Of a DNA stretch of 64,000 nucleotides, positions 56,597 to 64,000 are shown one piece after another; the first letter of the stretch is position 1, and every line of letters starts with the position of its first letter. The position numbers and the translations under genes are program-made. The notes beneath the pieces are model-generated. The model saw nothing but the letters and a program-made list of their open reading frames with translations, was not told the origin of the DNA and made no database searches. The stretch comes from Trichomonas vaginalis G3 (lineage: Eukaryota; Parabasalia; Trichomonadida; Trichomonadidae). Where the stretch lies: the NCBI RefSeq assembly GCF_026262505.1, contig NC_067205.1, forward strand, positions 15,872,001-15,936,000, given 5' to 3'.

Positions 56597-58030
56597 ATGT
56601 TTTCCTTTCTCTTCGGATTTTCAATTTCGCATATCTTAGACTTTCAATATGAACGGATTGTAGCCGGCGACATTATTGCGAGGAGAGTTGATACATTAGC
56701 AGGAATTATTCATCTTAATCTTTCTATTTCAAATTGTCCACCAAATTATTCTGTACAGCTTTATGCATTCGAAGAAATTAGAATCCCATATGTATTTCCT
56801 AATTCAACAAACTTTCAACCCATTTGTTGCCCTTCAAAAGAGAAATGTAACTTAGGCCAGGTATATTTTCAAGAAAATGCACCAGTTATTTCAAGAATGA
56901 TTACACCAGAAGTTAACAATACAGGTAAAAACACAACCGATATCGATGAATCAGATATTATTCTTCAACAAACTTCAAAAATCGAAATCACAAGAAAAGG
57001 CATATGGACAATTCTAATTTCGAACTGCGGTTCGGAAGAAATTATGATTCATGGCTTCGCTACGATAAGAAGACATGATGGTTGCATAGATATCCGTCTG
57101 AAATTATTATATACCATCTCTATTTTAATAATTATTATAGGTGTAGGTATGATTCTGTACCACCTTTTCATGTGGGTATCTTCTGTTCCAAAATTGTCAC
57201 TAGAACAAAAATCTATTATTGGTCTCATCACTTTATTTACGATTTATGGGCTTTTGACGACATATTTATATTTCTCATGGAATCAGACCGGTGATTATAA
57301 GATTTCTATCTCATATTCTTCATCATTTTTACGAAGTTTGATCACAATTTTAGTTTACTACGCGACATTACGACATTTACAGCTTCCTGACGAAATAAAA
57401 CTCTACGGGTTCTTCGGAACAATCATTCCTGCCTTCATTGGCGCAGTAATTGAGAATTTTGGTATCAAAAACTTTTCTTCACGATACAATGGAATGTGGA
57501 TCTTTGGATATGGCCATCCATGCATTGAATTTCTTACGATAGTTTCTGTCCACATTTTTGTTTTTGTTTACGCGCATTTGAATACTCCGAAAGAAGACGC
57601 AAATGAGAACAGAAGGATATTACTTGCATTAGTATTCTGTACGATACCATCATATACAGTAATGAATCTCTGTTTATTCGGATACAGATTCAATAAAAAT
57701 TTAATTCAGACGAGAAAGAGCGAATGGGTACCATTTACACTCTGGCCTATGCTCATATCAGTGATGATATCCATAAATGCATGGTATGCTGGCGAATTGA
57801 ACCCAGAAGGCTGGCAAATGTTTAATTCAGGAGAAGATAACCAAAATGCATTCGTAATCAAGAGAGGAGGAAAGAACCAAAAGAATACAAAGAATATGAA
57901 AGCGATGCAGAACCAAATTAAACAGGCTAAATTACAGAAACAACAACAAATAATTCAAGAAGAAAAAGAAAGACATCATACGCCTCCAAAATTGATGCCT
58001 GTTCAACTAGAACAACAAGAAGAAGTTTAA
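56597..58030 (+). CDS. seven-transmembrane GOST/Lung-7TM-like protein
   Basis: A 477-residue membrane protein. An N-terminal signal-like segment (MFSFLFGFSISHILDF) is followed by a ~150-residue lumenal domain with NxT/NxS glycosylation sites (NSTNF, NNTGKNTT) and cysteines. Seven spans follow: about LLYTISILIIIIGVGMILYH, IIGLITLFTIYGLLTTYLYF, LRSLITILVYYATL, GFFGTIIPAFIGAVIE, FLTIVSVHIFVFVYAHL, LLALVFCTIPSYTVMNLCLF and FTLWPMLISVMISINAWY. A basic, Gln-rich cytosolic tail ends it. The plan is that of GOST proteins (GPR107/108, TMEM87), which act in Golgi-endosome trafficking. Sequence identity to that family is not demonstrated here; topology is the main evidence. Confidence 0.55.
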   Translation: MFSFLFGFSISHILDFQYERIVAGDIIARRVDTLAGIIHLNLSISNCPPNYSVQLYAFEEIRIPYVFPNSTNFQPICCPSKEKCNLGQVYFQENAPVISRMITPEVNNTGKNTTDIDESDIILQQTSKIEITRKGIWTILISNCGSEEIMIHGFATIRRHDGCIDIRLKLLYTISILIIIIGVGMILYHLFMWVSSVPKLSLEQKSIIGLITLFTIYGLLTTYLYFSWNQTGDYKISISYSSSFLRSLITILVYYATLRHLQLPDEIKLYGFFGTIIPAFIGAVIENFGIKNFSSRYNGMWIFGYGHPCIEFLTIVSVHIFVFVYAHLNTPKEDANENRRILLALVFCTIPSYTVMNLCLFGYRFNKNLIQTRKSEWVPFTLWPMLISVMISINAWYAGELNPEGWQMFNSGEDNQNAFVIKRGGKNQKNTKNMKAMQNQIKQAKLQKQQQIIQEEKERHHTPPKLMPVQLEQQEEV

Positions 58031-58297
58031 GTTATCTTATATTAATGTTTTTTTTAATTCAAATTTATGATTCAATAATTTTTTTTTTTGAATCATATAA
58101 TATTCCATATAAGCGATACTTATATCGCTACGTTATATGTTTTTATTATATATTTTATTGTATTTTTTTTTAAATTTACATTTTGTTGCCCAATTCAAAA
58201 CAAATTCCATGAATATTTATTTCTTTGACAAATGTTTATTGACTTGTTCAATTTATTCATGATATAACATTACGGCATAAAGGATGTTATGCAAAAC
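58031..58297. other. AT-rich intergenic region
   Basis: Spacer with poly-T runs; a small inverted pair atataagcgat/atcgctacgt near 58110. No gene. Confidence 0.5.
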
Positions 58298-58547
58298 CTC
58301 ATTGATGGTGTATTATTATTGTCGTCTGGCGGTTTTAGGCGACAATGCGAATTGTCAAATAATAGGATTTTTAGCCAGATAAAGAGCTACTCCATATATC
58401 ATGCGCGTTTGCACACTATATACATAGATGGAATTGATGCTCTTCCTTTATTTAGGTACCAAAAAATGCTTGAAAAATCTCTTTTTTAGACGACAATGAT
58501 TATTTTGTCACTTTACCAGACGACAATAAAATATCCTCCTCATTGAT
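58298..58547. mobile_element. 230-bp MULE-type MITE with 10-bp target duplication
   Basis: cctcattgat at 58298-58307 and again at 58538-58547 flanks 230 bases whose ends are inverted: left ...tattgtcgtctgg (58317-58329) and right ccagacgacaata... (58516-58528), with pairing extending to about 22 bases with few mismatches. A 9-11 bp duplication with longer inverted ends is the mark of Mutator-like elements. There is no coding capacity. It carries a further internal stem (ttgtcg...cgacaa near the left end). Confidence 0.8.
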
Positions 58548-58868
58548 AGTACAATACCCATCAATTCAAATTTTTTTGGGCGCCATTTTTTCATGAATTT
58601 GTAATGCCCAAAACAATTTGAAGTGATTGATATTCCAAAATACTAAATAAAATAAGTTCCGAAATGATCAAATATATCCTCCATTATTGTGGCAATGTTA
58701 GTGAATATGCATTCAACAAGATAAACCAGGTTAATATTTCACATGTTAGAGAGTGTAAAATTGAATTATCACATTGTTTAATTATCTTTCTAATTTATTT
58801 CTTCAATCTCGGGTATTTTATTTTTTGCGGCCTTTTTAGTTGAATGTTCAACCTTGTGACCTAAAAAG
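58548..58868. other. intergenic region
   Basis: AT-rich spacer, nothing recognised. Confidence 0.5.
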
Positions 58869-60977
58869 CTAATTCAAACGAAGATTCTTAGACCATGCAA
58901 TTTGAAGAGGGGGTTTCCCATCTTCATCTTTTTCATTGACGTTTGCACCACGAGAAATAAAGAATTGAGCAATTCGTTTACTTCTATTTTCTACTGCAAT
59001 ATGAAGAGCGGTTTTTCCATGATCATCTCTTTCATGGATATTTGCACCATGTAAAATAAGAAGCTCGACTATTTCTTTACTATCCGAAAATGCTGCAAGA
59101 TGAAGGGCGGCTTTTCCATTATCATCTTTTCCATTGATATTTGCACCATGTGAGATAAGAAGCTCAGCTGTTTCTTTACTATTATATTCTGCAGCAACAC
59201 GAAGAGTGGTTTTTCCATTATCATCTCTTTCATTGATTTTTGCACCATGTGAAAGAAGAAGTTCGGCAATTTGTTCACAATTTCTATATGTTGTATAATA
59301 AAGAGCGATTTTTCCATGTTCATCTTTTTCATTGATATTAGCACCTCGAGAAATAAGAACCTCTGCTGTTTGTTTACAATTTTTTTCTGCTGCAATATGA
59401 AGAGCGGTTTGTCCATATTTATTTTTTTCATTGATTTTTGCACCATAAGAAATAAGAACATCTGCCGTTTCTTTACTATTATGAAATGCTGCACAATGAA
59501 GAGCCGTATTCCCAGTTTTATCTTTTCCATTGGGACCTAAGCCATGTGAAAGAAGAAATTCAGCTGTTTCTTTACTATTATTTTCTGCAGCAATAAAAAG
59601 AATGGTATTGCCATCTTTATTTTTTGCATTGATTTTTGCACCATGTGAAATAAGAACCTCTGCTGTTTCTTTACTATTATTTTCTGCTGCAATTTGAAAA
59701 GCAGTTTTCCCTTCTTCATCTTTTGCATTGATATTTACACCATGTGAAAGAAGAACTTCAGCTGTATCTTTACTATTATATTGTGCTGCAATATGCAGTG
59801 CGTTTTTTCCATGATCATCTTTTTCAATGATTTTTGCACCATGTGAGATAAGGACCTCAGTCATTTCTTTACTATTTCCACATGCTGCATAATGAAGAGC
59901 GGTTTTTCCATGATCATCTTTTTCATTGATATTTGCACCGTGTGAAAGAAAAACCTCAGCCGTTTCTTTACTATTATACTGTGCTGCAATATGAAGTGCG
60001 TTTTGACCATTTATATCTCTTTCATTGATATTTACACCATGCGAAATAAGAAACTCAGCTATTTCTTTACTATTTCCAGCTGCCGCAGTATGAAGAGCTG
60101 TTTTCGAAATTCTATCTTTTGCATTGATGTTTTTAACATGAGAAAAGAAAAATTTACAAAGTGGTAGAATTCCAAACATTGCTGAATAAATAAAACAATT
60201 AAAAATGTTATTAGTTTGATCGAAATAAACTAAAAATGTTTCAAGATTATGATATTTTCCGCAATCAGATAAATCGATATCTAAATGGTATTCATTCATC
60301 AAGAATGTAATAAAATCAATGTTATGTGAAATAATTGCGTATTTCATGCATTCATTTTCTGATGTTTGATGCTTCAAACATTCACCCATGATCTCCGGAT
60401 TTCCACCTAAAAACGAAAAATTTAGGCAAGTTTGAGTTATTTCTGAGTTAAATTTTGTTCGCAAAAATTTGAAACAATCAACTGCTCCGTAATAACAACA
60501 TAATTCAAGTAATGAATATCTATTGCCAGATTTTGGATATAAATTGCTTCTAAGTTGCTGATTATTATCAAATCCTTCTTTTTCAGCGATTAAAATGAAT
60601 TTTGTAAGATCATTATTTATAATTGCTCTGTAAATTGTATTTTCTAAACGAGCGTAAATATTTTTTAAGTTATAAATCATTGATATAATGCTGGTCTCTG
60701 TTAAATGATAATCATCTGTAATTTTTTTCGCAAGAGCTAAATATGACTCTACATAGCGATTATTATACGGAATAATATTGTAAATATCTTTGATTATATT
60801 TTGGGGGAGACGCTTCTTTGAATCAATCAATTCTGATTTGAGAATTTTGTAAATCGAGTTTAAATCTTCGTCATTTTCTGTTTTTAGCTGATACAACGCA
60901 TTATATGAATCGATATAGTATTTATAGGTACTTCTCAGTTTACTGTATTGATCTGAATTAATGTATCGATCAGACAT
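58869..60977 (-). CDS. ankyrin-repeat protein with DUF3447-type N-terminus
   Basis: The preferred start is the second Met (60977, MSDRYINSDQYSKLRSTYKY), matching the usual opening of this trichomonad family; a Met seven codons upstream is also in frame. Residues 1-270 form the characteristic N-terminal region (YIDSYNALYQLKTENDEDLN, NIIKDIYNIIPYNNRYVESY). Twelve 33-residue ankyrin repeats and a partial thirteenth follow, each close to GKTALHIAAENNSKETAEVL-ISHGANINEKD. The repeats mediate protein binding. The family has hundreds of members in T. vaginalis with unknown roles. Repeats are so alike that unequal exchange is likely. Confidence 0.9.
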   Translation of the reverse strand: MSDRYINSDQYSKLRSTYKYYIDSYNALYQLKTENDEDLNSIYKILKSELIDSKKRLPQNIIKDIYNIIPYNNRYVESYLALAKKITDDYHLTETSIISMIYNLKNIYARLENTIYRAIINNDLTKFILIAEKEGFDNNQQLRSNLYPKSGNRYSLLELCCYYGAVDCFKFLRTKFNSEITQTCLNFSFLGGNPEIMGECLKHQTSENECMKYAIISHNIDFITFLMNEYHLDIDLSDCGKYHNLETFLVYFDQTNNIFNCFIYSAMFGILPLCKFFFSHVKNINAKDRISKTALHTAAAGNSKEIAEFLISHGVNINERDINGQNALHIAAQYNSKETAEVFLSHGANINEKDDHGKTALHYAACGNSKEMTEVLISHGAKIIEKDDHGKNALHIAAQYNSKDTAEVLLSHGVNINAKDEEGKTAFQIAAENNSKETAEVLISHGAKINAKNKDGNTILFIAAENNSKETAEFLLSHGLGPNGKDKTGNTALHCAAFHNSKETADVLISYGAKINEKNKYGQTALHIAAEKNCKQTAEVLISRGANINEKDEHGKIALYYTTYRNCEQIAELLLSHGAKINERDDNGKTTLRVAAEYNSKETAELLISHGANINGKDDNGKAALHLAAFSDSKEIVELLILHGANIHERDDHGKTALHIAVENRSKRIAQFFISRGANVNEKDEDGKPPLQIAWSKNLRLN

Positions 60978-60998
60978 TAAAAATTTACAAAATGTCAT

Positions 60999-61388
60999 AT
61001 TTTTTCATTTTTCCATATTTTACATCTTTTAAAATTCATTAGGGAAAAGCCTATGCTACACATGTTAGTATAATATTGAGAGGGCCTGAAATTTTTAGGA
61101 GACATTAAGTATTTATATCTTGTAATCCAAAGAGATTAATATGAAACTATCTATAGCAGAATGCACCAACATGGACTAATACGTATAGTTAATATATCTA
61201 CATTGAATGAAAGTAATGATCTATTCTTGGAAAAAGGAATAGATCATTTTATGTTATAAAACACTTTTGAAATTCATGAGTAGAGGAAAAATCCCATTCT
61301 GTTCATGTTTAAAAACAAAATCTACAGAGAAAAAAATATTAATAATTATGAAATAATAAGCAAATTTTAGTCTGCTTTAATAAGCTTC
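60999..61388. other. intergenic region
   Basis: AT-rich spacer between the ankyrin gene's 5' side and the RPL3 3' end. Short palindromic aatgatctattc/gaatagatcatt words near 61220-61255 are the only structure seen. Confidence 0.5.
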
Positions 61389-62636
61389 TTACTGCTGTGT
61401 CTCGTTCTTCTTGGAGATCTTCAGCTTGCCGAGGAACTTGGAGCGTTCTTCCTTTGTCTGGAAGCGGCCGTGTCCGAACTTGGAAGCTGTATCGATCCAC
61501 TTGAGGTTGATCTCTTCTGTGGCGATACGGCGTGTGTTGATGTTGATTGTCTTGCGGAGTGTGATGGCGCGCTTGACTGTGCCGACAACGGAGCCCTTGA
61601 TCATGAGGAAGTCATCCTTGACAAGACCGTAGTGTGGGAAGCCACCCATTGGGTTGATTGACTTCTTTGTAAGATCGAAGGATGTTGAACCACCCTCGTT
61701 GATCTTGCCCTCAACTTCGGCAGCACCGATTCTGTAGATGCGCTTGTTCATCTCTGTACGGTGGTGGCAACCGCGCTGGCCGTAACGAGCGACTGACCAA
61801 AGAACACGAGCTGGGTTCCATGGGCCGATGCAAGCAACTTTCCTGCGGCCACGGTGGGTCTTCTTCTGAAGACGCTTTGTGCCGTAACGGTGGATAACAC
61901 CTTCCCAACCGAAACCTTTGCCAACACCGATTGTGTCGATCTGTTCGCCCTCTGTGAAGACATCGGCGACCTTGATCTCCTTTTCGAGGATGGACTTGGC
62001 GTAGTTGAGCTTAGCAGCAACATCGCCACCGTTGATCTGGATTTCGATCATGTGAGCCTTCTTCTGGCCAAGGTGGTTGCCCTTGAGGACCTTCTTGGCG
62101 CCCTGCTCGTTAGCATCAACACCGCGTGTTGTTGTCTTGGCGGACTGTGTGTGAGCGATGACACGGATGACTGTAGCCTCCTTCTGGAGTTCTTCGAGTT
62201 GCTTCTCGCGCTTCTCAGCAGCCTTGCCGTTGGAAAGGCAGGAGAAAGCCTTGCGAGCCTTGGACTGGTACCAGTTCTTGTAGTAGTTACGCTTGACTTC
62301 TTCGTTGACGTAGGAAGCCCAGACTGTTGTGACTGGCTTGAGGCCCTCGACTGTTGGCTTGTAGCCGATGATACCAACAACGAACATTGGTGGTGTCTCA
62401 AGGATTGTGACTGGTTCGCAAGCTTCCTTCTTGTGGAGACGGGAGTTTGGACGAACGACATCACGGAGAACGTGTGTCATACCGGCCTTGTAACCGATGA
62501 AAGCGCAAAGATGTGGCTTCTGGGAAGCATCATCCTTTGGCCATGAGCGTACGCGGCCACGGACGGCATGAGAACGGCCACGTGGGAGGAAACCAAGGGA
62601 ACCACGACGTGGTGCATTGAACTTACGATGAGACAT
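61389..62636 (-). CDS. RPL3: 60S ribosomal protein L3 (uL3)
   Basis: The start is set at MSHRKFNAPRRGSLGFLPR (62636), the universal eukaryotic RPL3 opening; seven codons upstream are open but lack an ATG. The protein is 415 residues, slightly longer than yeast or human L3. Conserved features: PHLCAFIGYKAGMTHVLRD, GVGKGFGWEGVIHRYGTKRL with the KTHRGRRKVACIGPWNPARV tryptophan-finger region, and the basic loop VARYGQRGCHHRTEMNKRIY. L3 sits at the peptidyl-transferase centre of the large subunit. The gene is visibly richer in G+C than its neighbours, with strong codon preference expected of highly expressed genes. An Inr-like TCATTT lies about 50 bases upstream (62681-62690). Confidence 0.97.
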   Translation of the reverse strand: MSHRKFNAPRRGSLGFLPRGRSHAVRGRVRSWPKDDASQKPHLCAFIGYKAGMTHVLRDVVRPNSRLHKKEACEPVTILETPPMFVVGIIGYKPTVEGLKPVTTVWASYVNEEVKRNYYKNWYQSKARKAFSCLSNGKAAEKREKQLEELQKEATVIRVIAHTQSAKTTTRGVDANEQGAKKVLKGNHLGQKKAHMIEIQINGGDVAAKLNYAKSILEKEIKVADVFTEGEQIDTIGVGKGFGWEGVIHRYGTKRLQKKTHRGRRKVACIGPWNPARVLWSVARYGQRGCHHRTEMNKRIYRIGAAEVEGKINEGGSTSFDLTKKSINPMGGFPHYGLVKDDFLMIKGSVVGTVKRAITLRKTININTRRIATEEINLKWIDTASKFGHGRFQTKEERSKFLGKLKISKKNETQQ

Positions 62637-62921
62637 TGCAAGAAAAGGTCGAGCCACGCAGCGGTTATTTCAATGGACCCTTTGAAATGAGAACATTTTA
62701 AAAATCAAACGAAAAATATGAATTAAAATAATCTGTTGTTAATTTTTCATCCGAAAATTTTAATCCTGACACAAGATTTAAATCAATTTTTCATCAATTT
62801 CCAAATTATCAGGCTAATATTTGAACGTTGCAAACCAAAACCTCAAAATATGGCGTTTTGTTAACATGAATTAAAAATAAGTTGTAAATTAATAAACACA
62901 ATACAAACATTTTTAATAAAA

Positions 62922-64000
62922 TTACTCTATATTTGGAGCAGGCAGTCTAGGAAGCTTTTTAAGCGTCGAGACTGCAGTTAATGGCCGCTTTATATTATAA
63001 GCTTGACTTCCAATTGAAACTAAAGGTTCATAGCCAAATCGAGCGTCAACTTCCTGCTCCTGCTCGATTAGACGTGACCTATAGTCAAGCATATCTCGTC
63101 CTACCATAATTAAATATTGATTTTTGGCATGAAGAGCTTGAGTTAATTTTTCTATTTGATCCTGCTCTTCAGACCTTGGTCCTCTTAACGACATTTTCTT
63201 CTTTGCTTCATCCAGCTTTCTTTGGGCTTCATCAATTTCAGGAGATTCATATTTTTTGTGATTATTTGATAATTTTTCTTTCTCCTTCATAATTCTTAAT
63301 GTTTCCTCTTTCAACTGCTTCTCCAAGCGTTTTTCGTTTTCTATTATATATAAATTCTGCTTATCAGCTTCGAGTTTTGCTTTTTGAGAAGCATTTTCTA
63401 TTTTGTTGACTCTTCCTGTCTTTAAATCTGTTATTGACTTGAGAAGTTCTTCCATTTGCTTTTTGGCAACTTCAATGAAAGATTTATATTTAATATCAAA
63501 AGCTCTTTGTGAATTTACCTTCTTTTCTATCAATTTCTGTTCTTCTGATCTTAAAATCACAATCTCTGACTCATATTTTGCGGTTAGTTTAGCACTTTCT
63601 GTCTTTTGTGTCTCAATTTCTGTATATAATTCAGCTTGAAGAGCTCTGATCTCGCTATCAACAATTTCCTTACGTTTATTGATAGTTTCACTACTTTCTT
63701 CTTGCAAATTTTGCAAATGTGCCTTCAAACTGTCAGTATTTGGATCATCTGAAGTAATTGCAATATCTAATGCTCTTTGTTTTTGTTTCTTTAGATCTAT
63801 CAACATAGAAGCAATAGTGTTATCGTATTGAACAAGCTTACTCATCATCTTAATTTTGGCTTGTCCAATTCTATGTTCAACATTATCACTTGAACTAGTT
63901 CTTGGACGAGTATTTGTAAGGGAATCATATTCTCTTTTGAAATCAGCTATCATCTCCTCGCGTTCCAATTTAATTGCTTCATTTTTTTTGGACTTTTCTG
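62922..64000 (-). CDS. coiled-coil protein, 5' end beyond the window
   Basis: The reverse-strand frame ends at 62922 (RLPAPNIE) and stays open to the window edge at 64000, reading EKSKKNEAIKLEREEM before the first internal ATG at 63953, so the gene is probably cut by the window. It is a long charged coiled coil (AQRKLDEAKKKMSLRGPRSE, IEKLTQALHAKNQYLIMVGR) with a conserved-looking C-terminal segment (DMLDYRSRLIEQEQEVDARF, GYEPLVSIGSQAYNIKRPLT). That ending resembles DUF4709/CFAP20DC-style ciliary coiled-coil proteins, a weak guess. Confidence 0.65.
   Translation of the reverse strand, partial: EKSKKNEAIKLEREEMIADFKREYDSLTNTRPRTSSSDNVEHRIGQAKIKMMSKLVQYDNTIASMLIDLKKQKQRALDIAITSDDPNTDSLKAHLQNLQEESSETINKRKEIVDSEIRALQAELYTEIETQKTESAKLTAKYESEIVILRSEEQKLIEKKVNSQRAFDIKYKSFIEVAKKQMEELLKSITDLKTGRVNKIENASQKAKLEADKQNLYIIENEKRLEKQLKEETLRIMKEKEKLSNNHKKYESPEIDEAQRKLDEAKKKMSLRGPRSEEQDQIEKLTQALHAKNQYLIMVGRDMLDYRSRLIEQEQEVDARFGYEPLVSIGSQAYNIKRPLTAVSTLKKLPRLPAPNIE

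Noticed and set aside
59069-59530. Extra frames within the ankyrin gene
   Set aside because: They are shifted readings of the 99-bp repeats and show the same periodicity.
61854-62546. 230-residue plus-strand frame over RPL3
   Set aside because: Antisense shadow caused by the biased codon use of the ribosomal gene.

Overview
This looks like a nuclear scaffold of a parabasalid protist, most likely Trichomonas vaginalis. The pointers are compact, apparently intron-free genes in AT-rich spacers, start-proximal TCA+1-type initiators on some host genes, a 33-residue ankyrin-repeat protein of the kind that is very abundant in that species, flagellar coiled-coil and PG-rich proteins, and about 40 kb of Maverick/Polinton sequence. 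The species call is inference; no database was consulted.

Layout. (1) 1..4327 is the left part of a Polinton-like fossil. It is nearly identical over most of its length to the element that begins near 29.18 kb. (2) 4328..4427 is exactly 100 Ns, a scaffold join. (3) 4428..~27.97 kb is a larger Polinton fossil with a major capsid protein, protein-primed DNA polymerase B, retrovirus-type integrase, packaging ATPase, SF3 helicase, several penton/minor-capsid-like genes, a phage-type tail-collar fibre, and a KilA-N / T5orf172 cassette cluster. Its right end (after about 24.4 kb) may come from a second, related copy. (4) ~27.97..29.18 kb is non-coding and holds a tandem array of hairpins. (5) ~29.18..~41.3 kb is a second, different Polinton-like fossil with a divergent PolB-like protein, an HNH protein, integrase, tail fibre, amphipathic minor proteins and an adenine methyltransferase split by a small DNA element. 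(6) ~41.3..64 kb is host chromosome: an R2R3 Myb, a CFAP100-like flagellar protein carrying one frame break, a DHHC-type acyltransferase with a DHFC motif, a PG-rich flagellar protein, several coiled-coil proteins, a membrane-anchored epimerase/glycosyltransferase fusion, a seven-TM GOST-like protein, an ankyrin protein and ribosomal protein L3. Two small inverted-repeat DNA elements lie in the spacers.

The virus-like elements are described as fossils. Their genes form the usual Polinton sets: replication (PolB, helicase), integration (RVE integrase), particle (MCP, penton-like proteins, ATPase, amphipathic peptides) and host or attachment accessories (tail fibre, methyltransferase, KilA-N).

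The most unusual signals are small and repeated. One is a family of GC-rich double hairpins, two of which lie within protein-coding sequence. Another is four copies of a palindrome centred on ggtgagatctcacc at gene 3' ends. The third is a set of matching A-rich 5' modules with a shared leader peptide. Together the last two make the 12.0-15.2 kb block look like an array of gene cassettes.
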